Shown here: positions 37,368 through 49,764 of the stretch, in pieces
Position numbering within the stretch: the first letter of the stretch is position 1
Layout of the letters: every line of letters begins with the position of its first letter
Notes under the pieces: generated by a model
The model's database searches: none
The model's input: the letters and a program-made list of their open reading frames with translations, nothing else
Told to the model about the DNA's origin: nothing
Origin: Phyto melanocephala
Lineage: Eukaryota > Arthropoda > Insecta > Diptera > Rhinophoridae
Reading direction: 5' to 3'
Assembly (NCBI GenBank): GCA_941918925.1
Contig: OW799233.1
Coordinates: forward strand, 130,038,833-130,102,832
DNA length: 64,000 nucleotides
Made by a program: the position numbers and the translations under genes

Positions 37368-37735
37368 CAAGGCATATCCAAAAGGTATATGCAACGGCGA
37401 ATTGATACAACAAAGCAACTTTTCATGAGATGTTTTATGTCAAGGCCAATTCGTATATCAGGGATGGAGAAGTTGTTTTTACAAAATAAATATAATAAAA
37501 ATTGCTTAAAAAAAGGATATAAATGATTGAAACACATTATTAGTGACGCAAAAGCAACAAATATACATAAATTTAGCACATTTATTATCAAAAAAGTACA
37601 TGTAAGTTAATTGTTTAATACAGAATTTAAAATCACATTTCCCTTCCCTGCATTAATAAAGCAAATTCAACCAATTTTGACATAAAGTCTCCCCATCAGC
37701 TGGGCTGATAATTTCACCTGTATGAATTCGTCTTG
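37368..37735. mobile_element. CAAGGC-ended MITE K1
   Basis: 368 bp from CAAGGCATATCC to AATTCGTCTTG, flanked by the exact 8-bp duplication ATTCATAG (37360-37367 and 37736-37743). A related copy lies at 53335-53716. The TSD length suits hAT- or P-type transposition; the superfamily is not proven. Confidence 0.75.
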
Positions 37736-37751
37736 ATTCATAGTGTAAATA

Positions 37752-37959
37752 CAAGGCATATTTATTCATCAGGTACTCTTGATTCGCCAGCTGATTATTT
37801 TTTTCAACACTTATTTTAAATTTCAGCTGTCAAAATGCATTAATAAAAAACAATTTTCTCTCTTTTCTTATTTATTTCAAATGCCAAACTTCATATATAA
37901 AAAATATGAACAAAAAATTCTCTCCGAACTGCAATTACCTGATGAATAAATATGCCTTG
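37752..37959. mobile_element. CAAGGC-ended MITE K2
   Basis: 208 bp with long inverted ends CAAGGCATATTTATTCATCA / TGATGAATAAATATGCCTTG. It is flanked by GTGTAAATA on both sides (37743-37751 and 37960-37968). It lies within 9 bp of the duplication left by K1. Confidence 0.75.
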
Positions 37960-37968
37960 GTGTAAATA

Positions 37969-38905
37969 GTGCGAAACATAGAATAAAATCATATATCAGA
38001 AGGCGAATTCACATCAGGTGACAAATTTCATACAACAAACACAAAAGAAAACTGGAGAATGTCAAAATACAAAACCAATTATTTTTACGATTTTTTTTTA
38101 ATCAGACTTTCAAGGTCATAGAATGCAATGAAAAGCCGTTATATTTTTATTTTTGAATAATTGCATATAGGTATAATAGTTTTTTAATAATTATTTGAAT
38201 AATTCCGATATTTTGTTGGTGTTTCCAACTTCATCAGGGATTTATTTTTTATTTAATCTGCTAACATGACAAATAAAAATAAAAAAACACACCACATATA
38301 AATTTTCAATAACAACAATAAGACGACAATATTAATAATACAATGATTTTACTTACATTTAGTCCCAAAAGTTAAAATATATTATTCTTAAAATAATTTC
38401 ACAGCTTCATAAATGTAGACTCCACAGCACAAAACTTAAATAACCTATTTCACAGTTTTGTAAAAGTGGACTACACAACACAAAACTTAAATTGCTTGTT
38501 TAATTTTAATAATAATTTTTAAATTTACAGGAACATTTATAAAACAAATAAGTATTTTCAATATACATACATAAGTATATCATAATTTTCTGCTAGTTTA
38601 TATCACAAAATTTTTTTTAACAGTTTTCACAAATTAAAACCATTAGGACAAACACAGCAGCCGTTTTGCATTTTCTGACGTAGAAACATTAAATACTTTT
38701 TTATTTTAATTTTTACTTGTATTTTACTTATTTACGAATAAGGTGTTGCACAAATAATTATATTTTTATAGATTTTTTCACAAATTTCACAACTTTTATA
38801 AAATTTTTCAACGAACGCATATAGAAATTAATTTAAATGTAAACAAACTGTGACATTGTGCCGTTAAAAACAAAAACGAGCAGAAAACAATCAGCTGGCT
38901 AGGTA
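37969..38905. other. Intergenic, nothing clear
   Basis: Contains GGCGAATTCACATCAGGTG near 38003, a possible stray end of the K family, and otherwise AT-rich unique-looking sequence. Confidence 0.45.
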
Positions 38906-39598
38906 ACACCCCTTTCTCATTAGGCAAGTCACTCGCGCAGTGACTTGCGCAAGTCTTTTGTTTTATAGTCAAAAGGGGTTAAGGTCGGGTTAAGAGGAAG
39001 AAACTTGCTCATATTTGAGTAGACACTTGCCTGTACTCGGCAAGTACGAGCAAGGTTTTGTTGAGAAACCAAACAACAAAAAAGAAATAAAAACAAACAA
39101 GAGTGCTATATTCGGCCATGCCGAATCTTATATACCCTTCACAACATGTAGTCATGCAACAACAATTGTTTATATCACCATTTATCTCATATGAAATACG
39201 TACATACATATAAAAACATACATATATAAAAACATCCCATTGTTATATTATAAATTTAGTTTACTTATGTGTTTAAAAAAAAAATAAATTAAAAGAAAAA
39301 TTAAAAATAAAGCAATAAAAATTTAATAATATATAAAATAAAAAAAATTTTTTGACTCACTCTAACCAGTATACCACGTTTGTATGTATGTGTAGATAAT
39401 TGATAATTGTAGAAATTTCAAACGGAATGACAAACCTATATATACCCTTTTTCACTGTGTGAAGAGTATAATAAGTAAAAGAGAACGAAACTTGGGCAAT
39501 TCAATTGCTGAGTCTGAACATGAAAGCAAGTTCAAAGAAAAATAAAAGAAAATAAAAACTAACTTGAGCAAGTGACTTGCCTAGTGAGAAAGGGGTGT
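38906..39598. mobile_element. TIR element G with nested mini-me-like repeat
   Basis: The ends ACACCCCTTTCTCA and TGAGAAAGGGGTGT extend to TAGGCAAGTCAC / GTGACTTGCCTA, giving a 27-bp inverted repeat with one mismatch. Several GACTTGC motifs repeat internally. A reverse mini-me-like repeat (39095-39473, GCTATATTCGGCCATGCCG to CCCTTTTTCACTGTGTGAAG) is nested inside. No clear TSD was found, so the superfamily is open. Confidence 0.7.
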
Positions 39599-40521
39599 AA
39601 CATTATTATGGTCAATTATCGTTCTGTGCAATTAAAAGTTTTTGTGTGTCGTATCATATATTATAGCTTAAAATATTTAGTGAACACAAAAAAAGTACAA
39701 TGTTTGTAATAGTCTACACTAAAAGAATCAAAAAAGATTTTTTTGCGGTTAGTATTAAACAAATATTAAATATCCATATGTATGTATTTAATTGCACATT
39801 ATAGTCCTGTTTGATATACATTGTTTGGGATTTCAAATTATTTACGATATCTTGGGAAGGTTCAGTTTATTTTTACAAATACTTTTTAATCTTTGACATG
39901 TACCTATGTATATTAATACATAAACATATGGATGCGCAATCACACAGCATCTCAACGAGCCATATAAATGGCTCCAATTTTATAAATAAAAACACAAGAA
40001 TAAAACTATTATTATATAGTATTGAAATAAAAATTCAAAAGATTATTTAAATTAACGTTGTTTTATTATATTTTGTGACGCCCTGTTATTTTATAATCTG
40101 TATGTTTGACATTTATCATATAATAAACATTAAACAAATAACACTGAACATACTTCCTAATGAACTTGTCAATTAGCATTTTGTCATTTTTTTCGGCTTT
40201 TAACAGATTTACAGGGCTGCAAAGGGAAAATACAAAAGAAAAAAGAATATAAAAAGAAAAAAAGAATAGCCATAAGAATTTTTTGCTTATATATTTTTAT
40301 ACAACATAATTAAATTTAAAAAGGAAAAATTGTAAAATTTAAGGAAAAAAAGAATCAAAAAACTATAGAAGAAAACTAGGAGCAAAAGAAGAAAACTCTT
40401 AAGCTAAAAACTCGGAGTGAATCTTTTGCTCGAACTAATCGTCAAAAGGGAAGTGAAGTAAAAACAGGCAAGGTCGTCATCGTTGTCATCAAAAAAGAAG
40501 AAAAAGATCAACACAAGCAAC
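39599..40521 (+). other. Region upstream of Elongin B, including 5' UTR
   Basis: No TATA or initiator can be assigned with confidence. The A-rich stretch from about 40210, immediately before the start codon, is probably the 5' untranslated region. No other coding sequence. Confidence 0.4.
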
Positions 40522-42806
40522 ATGGTAAGCTTTATAAAAATAATCTAAAAGACCTGCAAATTTCAAGTGTTTAAAACAATATTTAAAAAAAGTACTGATT
40601 TTGCTTGGGCCGATAAGGCAAAAACCACGCTTGAATAAACTGCTTTTAAAAATTTCCTACTAATACTTTAAATGCTGTCTAGCAGTCAATATTCTAAATT
40701 GAACTTTGACCAAAATTACTAAAACAAATGTTCTGTAAATCTCTGGCCAATAATTATTTACGTTAATTAAAATATTTCATTTAAGGATGTGTTCTTGATG
40801 ATTAGAAGACACAAAACAACCATCTTTACGGATGCCAAAGAAAATACTTCAGTGGCTGAACTTAAGCGTATGCTGGAAGGTAAATACGGCACATTCACAC
40901 TACTTACTTATTTTTAAAACTAAATTTGAGTTTCTCTTAAAAGCACTAAATAAACACTAACAAAATTGTCAATTCTATTTTTAGGCATTTTAAAAGTCAA
41001 ACCTGCTGATCAACGTTTATACAATCAAGATAATGATATTATGGAAGATGAAAATACTTTGCAAGATTACGGCATCACAATGTCAACAGCAAAGGCACAA
41101 TCACCTGCTCAATTAGGATTGGCTTTAAGGTAAGTTTTCATAATTTTAAAATAAGTTTCAGACAAAAATATGGTGAAATAAAAACAACGTTAGAATAAAT
41201 TGCAAACGTGAGGTTAAAAATTTAAGGGAAGAACCTCAATAATAAACAAACTTTATAAGAATAATTTTTAGGACTTGACAAAATTTTGTTTTACGATTTG
41301 TAAATTTATTTTTTTATTTAAAGCATTATTAATTCACTAACCACAAAGATATCCTTAAGAGTAATATTGCTCGATATAGCTTTATGTCAAATGATTTTTA
41401 AATAAAGCTATTGCTAAAATCAAATGTCGGTGCCATCACCATCTTCAATTTCACACTATAAAGTCTGCTGTCATAATTTGGTAGCGCTAGCAATTATCAT
41501 TCCGTACCTATAATTTCACCAGCCTAAAAGCCAAACCATCAGTTAAATTTTTGCTGATAAAATAGCACTTGAAAAATGTTAAATAATTACTCATTAGATC
41601 AGAAGCGACAATTTTGTGTACGAATTCTTTGATCCGGATATTTATATATTTATTTATTTCAATTCCGTAATATAAAGCCACAAAGGCCAATTATAATACG
41701 TCTATATTAAATAAAGTTCGGTGTAATGACCTCGATTCCTTATTAAATTAAACCATAAAATCAAGTATATCGGCCTCAATTTGAAAACGAGTTAGATTTC
41801 GTACGTCTTTAAACCAACATCCTGTAAAAAAAAGCTTTAATTTAAAAGACAATTTTTTTTTAATTTTATATGGATATAGGTATTTTTGTTTTTATTTGTT
41901 TTGTACTTAACAAATTTGCATGTTTGCATAATAGGGAGTGTAAAAGTGTTACTATTTTTAATGTAAACGATGCATTTTGTTGGTATACATATATTTGTTT
42001 TGTTTGTTTTAAATTTTCGTGAAATAATTCAAATTGTAATTTAGTGTAATATTTTATAGTATAAAGTAAATATTTATTTCTAAAAAACAATAAATAAATA
42101 TAAAAAATATATAAAAATAGATAATTTTGTTGGTATATTCACTAATAACAATATAAATATTGTGTTTTCAGTATGTATGTCTAAAAAAAGTTCCTGGCTT
42201 GTCTGCTGCTTTTACTGATAAAGTTAATTTTATTAAACACAAATAATTCAAAGTCGCCCACTCTCATTTAGTCTTATCTTTAGTTCAAATTCTGAGTGAC
42301 ACATTAAAAATTTTGACATGGGCGTAACTACCCATTCACGGGGGTGCATTGCCCCCACCATATTGGTTTTTTCCCCTCAAGAATGTAAAAAAATTAAAAT
42401 TAACTAGGTTTTAAATTTGTAAGCTTCTGCATAACCCAAAAAACGTTATAGATACACCAATGCATTTTGATGCAGGCTGAAAATCGAAAAGTTTTAAGAT
42501 TATCATTATTCATAGTTTCTTTCTTTTAAGGTCAAAAACACAATTTTCCTATTCACAACCTATGGTAGGAATTGTAAGAAATTTACTTCAACATATATGT
42601 AAATAAAAACGACAATAGGGACATTCGATCTTCGCTAACTATCCAATTAGTCGTTAAAGATCCAACATTTGAATTAATATTGTGCTAAAACAAATTAATT
42701 ATCAAAATAAGTTTAATTAGTTCTTTCGATCACAGTTGCAGATCGAATGTAACCTACTCTGATTTTTTTTTTTACATTCTATAAACATATTTAAATTTCA
42801 AATTGT

Positions 42807-42846
<40 letters not shown>

Positions 42847-43915
42847 AATGTTTTTCAAACTCCATATAAAAAAAGAGACCAAAAATACTCTCTATTATGC
42901 TATCCTTATGTTTTTACACCATGGCTGTACTCCTAGGGTACACTTCAGAGATCTTCAACGAATACTCATGAAGTAAGTCAACATTATTTCGTTGATTTAT
43001 ACGCATTCATACTTATTCAAAAGTCTTCACTACTTATACTCATTTTTAAATTTAAGTTACTTATAGTACTCATATTCAGCAACACGAATGACTCGGTTGA
43101 TTGCTATCGTCGTTCACGCAAGATTAAAATACGATAAAAAGCAAGTAGGGTTGCAAGATTATAATTTGCCATAATAATTGTGGATTGTTAAAAAAAAAAC
43201 AATATAATTTAACAAAATAATACAAAAACAAAAAGCAAAAATAAATTGCTTGCTTTGATGTCTTATTCTTCATACTAATGAGAGCTGTTAATGTTTTTGT
43301 TGTTGAGTCAACTCAAATTACTCTATGAACATAAGTATTTTCTAAAAATATGAATCAATGTTGGTATATCTGCATTTTTTGTATTTTTTAAAGAGAAGCA
43401 AAAGTTTTTGAATAAAACTCAAATAAAAATTTTAATTCTGTAAAAAATCAATTCGGTTTTTATACAATTGGTAAATGACACGAAATTACTACGAGTCGAT
43501 TATGGTTTACCAAACTTTAAATAAATAAATAATTTAGTTATTTAGAATTTTTGTGCAGAAATTTTTAAGTTTTACAGTTTATCGGTCATTTTACACTTGT
43601 TGCTGTTATAAGCAACTACATACATTGCAATGATCAATCCAAATGATTTAATTATTTTCTTCGAAATACAGAACATGGGCGTATATTTTATTTCTTGTGT
43701 TTGCGGCTTAAACCTCAATAATTAATATTAGTTAGTTATTTGTTTTTAATTTTTAATAAGCTTTGTTTATTAAATTCAATTATATTTTTTCTGCTTATAG
43801 AAAGGAGAGTGGCGATATAGAAGTACTCGAAATTACACCATATTCATCACCACCAGATTTACCCGAAGTAATGAAAAATCAGGAGGCAGCAAATGGCAAA
43901 GAACAAGTGGCATAG
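40522..43915 (+). CDS. EloB: Elongin B
   Basis: The CDS joins 40522-40524, 40786-40879, 40985-41129 and 43801-43915 (357 nt, 118 residues, the usual length of Elongin B). Exon 1 contributes only the ATG, followed directly by GTAAGC. The product begins [18 protein letters not shown], a ubiquitin-like fold over about residues 1-84 with [19 protein letters not shown] and [13 protein letters not shown], and ends in an acidic/Pro tail ([11 protein letters not shown]). Elongin B pairs with Elongin C in the elongation factor complex and in Cullin-2/5 ubiquitin ligases with SOCS- or VHL-box receptors, in nucleus and cytoplasm. All junctions are GT-AG and keep frame. The third intron (2.67 kb) carries repeats. 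A polyadenylation signal AATAAA lies at 44367. I am very sure of the family. Confidence 0.96.
42622..42755. repeat. Small inverted-repeat element in EloB intron 3
   Basis: ACATTCGATCT near the left end and AGATCGAATGT near the right form an 11-bp inverted repeat about 135 bp apart, with weaker similarity further in. Possibly a short MITE. Confidence 0.4.
42808..42843. repeat. (TA)n microsatellite in EloB intron 3
   Basis: About eighteen TA units. Confidence 0.85.
42946..43372. mobile_element. hAT-like element, same family as C, in EloB intron 3
   Basis: Starts CAGAGATCTTCAACGAATAC, the reverse-complement end of element C at 24477-25456. It shares ATACGCATTCA, CTTCACTACTTATACTC and CGTCGTTCACGCA blocks in inverted order and ends near GGTATATCTG. 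About 0.43 kb, so shorter than C. No exact TSD. Confidence 0.6.
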
Positions 43916-45038
43916 ACGACTGCAGTCAATTGAGAGAATAACAACAGCTTCTATTAGAAATATTAGAAAGAACAACAATAGCAAAATATAATAATATTCA
44001 AACACTTTTCTTTCCAAAATCAATTAAACAATTTTTGTTTTTTTTTTTAATTACAAAAAACAAAACAAGCGATAAAACACAGCCAACACATAAGCATACA
44101 CAGTTTACACACGATTGATAAATAGACAGACAAACTTTTAGACACGTTCTAAAACTTTAGCAAAACATCAATTAATTCAGCTTAAAACGAAACATACATG
44201 CCTACATACAATTTTCTTTTCTAAAAGTTAATAATTCAATTTAAACAAAAAAGTGTTGTTGTAAATGCTTAGATTTACTGTTGTCATACACATGAGAAGG
44301 AAATATCACAATCTCTTTTTCTCTCTTTTAAATGAGTTTAGTTTTTTTTAAGTAATTTTATTTTAAAATAAAATATTTAAACGGGGGGCTCAATGTTTTT
44401 GATTTCTCTTATTTATTATAATTTTTTTTTTTTTGTTAATCTTATGGTTAATTTAAATTTTGCTTTTTTCTTAACTACGAAAAAAAATATCTTAAGCTTT
44501 AGGAAAGAAGAAAAAAACAAATAAAATTGAAACCAAAACAATTCTTTCATTTTTATTACTTTTTTATTTTTATAATTTGTTTAACGACGGTTTTGAGAAA
44601 TTTTGTTAAAACTCTGTTTATTAAAAGTAATAATTCGAACAGTTAAATATATACATTACAAAAATTTATAAAAAGCTTGTTAAAATCTCGTTAAAAAACA
44701 GAATAAAGAATTTGTAAGAAATCATTAAAATTAACGAAATGAAAAAAATTAACAAAAATCTATTATGATTTTTAGATCATAATTAATTAAGAAACAAGAA
44801 ATAATAAAAGTAAAAAGTAAAAGCAAAAAAATCCTTAATTTTCACTAAGGCAATTAATATAAAACATAAACTTAAAATATTTTAACATACTCCTTTTCTT
44901 TTTTTCATTTTCTTCTATTTAATTTAAATTATACATTACTTTTTTTCAGTTTAATTTTGTTAATAAAAAATTAAAAACAAAATAAAAATAATAAAAAAAA
45001 CTAATTTTATAAACTCAAAACAAATCTATAATATTTCT
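43916..45038. other. Convergent 3' regions of EloB and the OVCA2-like gene
   Basis: EloB 3' untranslated region to about 44395 (signal AATAAA at 44367), then AT-rich spacer holding the 3' end of the minus-strand hydrolase. No further coding sequence. Confidence 0.6.
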
Positions 45039-46165
45039 TCATTCGCTATTATCAGCTGAATCATCGGATATTGTAAGTTCAACACCCTTTTCTTCCTCTT
45101 CTTGTTGTTCCTCTTCAATAAAGCTTGCATTCGAGGTCTGTTGTAATTCCAAATTTTCTAAATACTCTTGCAGACGATCTTGAAAAAAATTTATATAAGT
45201 TTGCTTTAACTGTGAAGTCGCTGGAAAATAGTGACCGCCATTATGTTCCAAAAGTTCGACATTTTTGAAGTGATTGGCTAAGTCTTGGCTCATTTCTTTG
45301 GGTATAATTTCATCGGATAAACCATAAATGTGAAGTGTAGGAATATTAATGGATTCTTCGTAAGCACTTTTATGCACTAAACTACCGGACAGGAAGCCAG
45401 AGGAAAGTATGGCGAATTCGGGGCGTATTGAGGTTACTGGATGAAAAAATATACAATATACATACATATAGAGTAAGTTAATAAAAAAGTGTGATTCAGA
45501 ACACGTATTGGATTCGTACAGTTAATTACATTTCTTGATCTTATTAAGTATTTCATAAAGCTCTCCAACTTTTTTTTTTTTTTTAATTTTATACATTTAA
45601 CTATAGAATGATATACAACCTGCATTTTTTAAAATAACAGTTTTATTGTCTAACTATATAAGGTGATTGAACCTTAACTTATTAAATTGTTCAACAATAA
45701 GCTTAAAAAATAATTTTACTCACATTTCTTTTTCGCCAAGCCACATATCAAGCCTACAAAACAGGCTCCTTGTGAAAAACCTAATAGACCCTGAAAAGGA
45801 CCCTTAGTCTTCCAAACGTCCTCGACAAGTTTTAAGCTTTCTTGAAAACCAAATGCCGGTCCGTTTTTATTAGTACCCTTGAAGGAGCCATCGTCTTTAT
45901 TAAACCACCAACTCAACCGGTCTGGCACAAATTTTGCTTCCTCGTCCAACGATTTAGCGTTGTGGGGAGCATCAATAAACACAAACTCTGCGTATTTATT
46001 GACATGTTTACGAAATGAGCCTAGCTTATTTTTAAAACAATCGGCATTTTGCTGATAGCCATGTAAACACAAAACACGCACTTTGGATGTTACTTCTAAC
46101 TGGGACGATAGAGATTTTTGTTTGATTGATGAGGATGATGTTAACGCAACCTCGTTATTGATCAT
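45039..46165 (-). CDS. OVCA2: FSH1/OVCA2-type serine hydrolase
   Basis: The minus-strand CDS joins 45724-46165 and 45039-45436 (840 nt, 279 residues); the 287-nt intron has GTGAGT and CAG ends. It is an alpha/beta hydrolase of the FSH1 (DUF341) family. Features are VRVLCLHGYQQNADCF near the N-terminus (residues 29-44), the nucleophile elbow GFSQGA with Ser131, GLSDEIIP with catalytic Asp189, and HNGGHYFP with His216. The N-terminal 27 residues are Ser-rich, and the C-terminal 30 are Glu-rich and probably disordered. The human relative OVCA2 acts as a serine esterase; the substrate in flies is not evident from sequence. The start at 46165 gives the only upstream in-frame ATG with normal family length. 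It converges on EloB and diverges from TFAM. Confidence 0.93.
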
Positions 46166-46849
46166 ATTACTTTACTTTTTTTCTTCCAAATACTAGCAAA
46201 TATTTGAACGTTCAACGTTTACGCTCTTTGTTATTTTTTAGGAAAAATTTTTGAACCATGAGACAAATGAACTGTATGTACGAAACAGGGATGGGTAAAT
46301 CAAAATCACAGAATATAATCAAAATAATATCGATATAATATATCATTTCGATATATCGTAAATTTCAGATATTACGTAAACGACATACATATGTCGAAAT
46401 TTTAATCACGCACGTAATATATGTAAATAAGCAAATAAATAATATATGTTAAATATATAGCAATCTTAACAGGTAAGAAAACAATATACTGTTGGGTTTC
46501 TCTGGCAACAATTACCAGCTTAATTATGCCATAATTTATCAGATATTAACATAAGAACAGTGTAAACTTATCAGCTGATCGTTTTTCCATCTTACTGTCA
46601 AGGTCAAACTCAAATATATAAGAGTTTAAACTTGCATAGGTATAGAATTTTTTGTGTATGATATGTGACATTACTAAAGACAGTGGATTAAATCTAATTT
46701 GCTGATGCTTGTATCTTGATAAGTTTACCCTGCACATGAATCCAGGTACACTTAAGGTACTCGGATCACCGAATTTGATTGAAACATTGCAAAAATTACA
46801 AACGGAATGAAAAACTATATATCTACCGATATATATCTGTGGGATTTTA
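46166..46849. other. Spacer with repeat fragments
   Basis: Holds AGGGATGGGTAAAT at about 46287, followed by ATCGATAT blocks (an end of the element type at 1360-2280), and near 46795-46830 a reverse mini-me-like head (ACAAACGGAATGA). The first ~100 bp probably include the promoter and 5' UTR of the hydrolase gene, but no motif is clear. Confidence 0.4.
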
Positions 46850-47290
46850 TTGTCTGAGCTGGGAGTCAGAGATTTTCTATTAAGATGGATAACCTCGGTA
46901 TTGGAAAGAGGGTTTAAATTATAGCTTGGGAGATATCTATATGAAAAAAGTAGGACACCACAGAAACGGTCTTTAACGCCCCTGTTGTGGTTAACGTAAT
47001 CTTGGGGCAATTTGAGAGAGAAGGTGAATACATCTTGGCATACGTGAATGAAGTAGTGTAGCTGGACAGAGGATGGTTTCTTCCGACGATTGGAGAGGTT
47101 CTTCAATCCGAATATATCTTGGATTATTTATTTTTTTTTCAATATAGAAGGCACTATTTAGAACCCAGGGTTGGATAAGACTTATATTTCGTGGGTAGGC
47201 GTCAAAAAGAAAAGGTATCCCACGTTGGTTCCTTCTCCGTAAATCGACCTATACCTTTGTATAGGCCCATGGCCAATATTTTGATGTCTT
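46850..47290 (+). pseudogene. LINE reverse transcriptase relic
   Basis: The plus strand reads GVRDFLLRWITSVLERGFK, then SRTPQKRSLTPLLWLT, stop, SWGNLREKVNTSWHT. This parallels the RT segment (...RGTPQGGVLSPLLWL...AYADD) of R1/LOA/I-type LINEs. The GG of PQGGV and the catalytic YADD are destroyed, and several stops are present. The region is less AT-rich than its surroundings. The long minus-strand frame over the same bases is an antisense shadow. Confidence 0.6.
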
Positions 47291-47903
47291 TAACGTGTCC
47301 AGAAATTAATTATAAACTTTTGTAATTTGATATTAAAAAAATATATATGTATATAAATATACATATTTTAAAACTATTTTTGCCTATAACTTTGACAATT
47401 AGTAACTGTTTAGTCCAAATTTTTTTAGCAATAGCAAAAACAAAATTCTAAGAAATGATATGTTTGAAATACATATGTATATATGTATAATCCATTCCTT
47501 TATAATTTTTTTTAATATGTAGTCGGAGAGTTTGAAAAATTATTATCTGAAGATTTCTATTAATTGTTTCCTTTGATAGGCTTCTGTAAAAAAATTCTTT
47601 ATAATTTTTTTAATAATAGAGAATATGGTGTATCAATTCAATACATCAAATAAAAAATCAGGGGCAACATTTATTCAATACTCTAGAAAAAGTCTTTTCT
47701 TGGCTACGGCAACACTCGCAATATGTTTGTATTTGCGTTCTACTGACATTTACGTTTTAATCGGCCGTTTCCGCGTTTTCTTATGTAAAATTTATTTAAA
47801 AATTTAGTTTTTGTTAAGAATATTCATTTTCTAACACTGCATTTCATTTTTTCATTTAGTGTTCATACAACAGCAAAAATATTTTTTTATTACGCTTTAA
47901 GAA
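47291..47903. other. TFAM upstream region
   Basis: AT-rich, no gene seen. Probably contains the TFAM promoter and 5' UTR, but no core motif can be assigned. Confidence 0.4.
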
Positions 47904-48878
47904 ATGTTATTGACCGTATCACGTTTAAGCAAAGGATCCTTTTTGGCTTCTTTGATTAACAAATGCAGGCAAGTTGTACGAATTAAACCAGTTAACAAAT
48001 TAGAAACTAATATAAAACCCAACATCTCTAATTCTCTAACAACACAAACAAAAAATAAACCAAATGATAATATAACATCGCTGCCTGCATCTGCATTGCC
48101 ACCAACTACGGTCGAACAAACTAATAGACCAATTGCTGTAGCTAACCTTAATTTGAGTAGTCCTTCCTTGTATGTACCTAAAAGCTTGGAAGAAAAAGCT
48201 GGCCTGCCGCCCAGACCGAAAAAGCCCTTAACACCTTATTTTCGTTTTATGAAGGAACAAAGACCAAAACTTCATGCAGCCAATCCGAAATTATCCATTA
48301 TTGAAGTGGTGAGGGAAGTCTCGAAACAATGGGTAACGGCAGACGATTTACTAAAGCAACGTCTGCAAGAGGAATATAAAAAGGATCAACAGAAATATGT
48401 AGAGACACGTACGAAGTATGATGCAAAAATCACCGAAGAACAGCGTACACAATTAAAAGAAATGAAGCAGGAGCGAATTGATGCCAAAGAAAGACGAATG
48501 ATGCGTAAGCGAATCAAGGAATTGGGTCGTCCTAAAAAGCCTGCCTCAGCCTTTTTACGGTTTATATCCAAAGAAAGAGTAATAACTCCTCAGTCACCAA
48601 AAGAAACTTTCCGGGAATGGCACCAAAAAGCCACCACCAAATGGGGCACTCTTACAGATGTACAGAAAAATGTTTACTTAATGGAATCACGAAAAGAATT
48701 TGAAAAGTACAAGTAAGTGGTTTTCTCTACTTCAAAATTTAACTTCGATAATAATTTTCTGCTTTGTAGAAAAGAAATTTCCTTGTGGGAGGAAAAAATG
48801 ATACGTTTGGGTAATATTGATGTTATACGTCACAGTAATCTTATAGATCCTCCTGAGCCAAAATCAAAGAAACATTAA
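47904..48878 (+). CDS. TFAM: Mitochondrial transcription factor A
   Basis: The CDS joins 47904-48712 and 48770-48878 (918 nt, 305 residues); the 57-nt intron has GTAAGT and GTAG ends. An Arg/Lys-rich, acid-poor N-terminus (MLLTVSRLSKGSFLASLINK) fits a mitochondrial presequence. Two HMG boxes follow: box A at about 104-172 (RPKKPLTPYFRFMKEQRPKL) and box B at about 208-278 (GRPKKPASAFLRFISKERV). They are joined by a highly charged helical linker (about 173-207), with a basic tail after box B. TFAM bends and packages mtDNA and activates the mitochondrial promoters. The segment 33-95 between presequence and box A is Asn/Thr/Ser-rich and poorly conserved in character. The second exon finishes box B, so the single-exon frame would be truncated. 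Head-to-head with the hydrolase gene, 1.74 kb apart. Confidence 0.95.
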
Positions 48879-49764
48879 GCCTAATTTTTTGTTTCCTTTT
48901 ATTTATGCTATGTGATGAAAATTAATAACTTTATTTTTTTAACATATTTTTAAATTAAAAATATTTTTTCGTTCCTAATCATCCCGAAAACTGAAATTTT
49001 TTTAAACAGTAATAAGATATACTTACATTAACATTTACTTAACTATCCAAAATAATGTATTAAAAATGAATGTAGATTAAATTTAAATGTGTTTTCTTAT
49101 GTTTTAGTTCTAATTTTTAAGAAAATATTTACGAAACCTTCAAAATTTTTAAAAACAAGTAAATACTTACAAAACGTACCCACAACTACATACAATCAAT
49201 AAGTTGTCATGTGCATAACAGCCTTCCAATCTTTTAAGTTTGTAGATAAAAAGGAAAGGGAATTAATACATTTCTCATTTTTGTATCCTCATTTAATTTA
49301 AAAAATTTTAAACATTTTATTAAAAAAAAATTAAATAGAAAACAAAGTCGTTATATAGTATATCTCAACATTCGGAATATAAAGTATTCAAATTTTTTTT
49401 TTTAAATTTGATATTACATATGTACGTACTTCGACTTACCTAACAAGCCAACACACGGACTGACCTGCATGACTAAATCGACTTCTTTATCAAAGGGTTC
49501 AAAATATTCATATAAATTTTATAGATTTTAAAAGCGTTTGTCAATTGTCATATGAAAAAATACAAAATCTTCTAAAATTATAGAAAGGTATTACGCTAAA
49601 AAAATTTTAATTTTAACAATAACCAATTTTTAAAAGTTTTAAATTTTACTTAGCAAAAAACTTGTTTAGTATTAAAAAGTTAATTTTGTTTGCTCCAAAA
49701 AATAATGCTCTGTTAGGTTTAACTTGAAAAATGTATCTAGATTAGTTTCATACAGCATTTAAAA
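48879..49764. other. Intergenic downstream of TFAM
   Basis: TFAM 3' UTR and AT-rich spacer. No canonical AATAAA is obvious right after the stop. Nothing else recognised. Confidence 0.45.

Noticed and set aside
42808..42843. (TA)n tract as a possible cruciform or origin
   Set aside because: Ordinary dinucleotide microsatellite in an intron; no supporting motif.
46546..47106. 186-residue minus-strand open frame
   Set aside because: It is antisense to a recognisable LINE RT relic and its left half runs into a mini-me-like fragment; no domain, no splice context.
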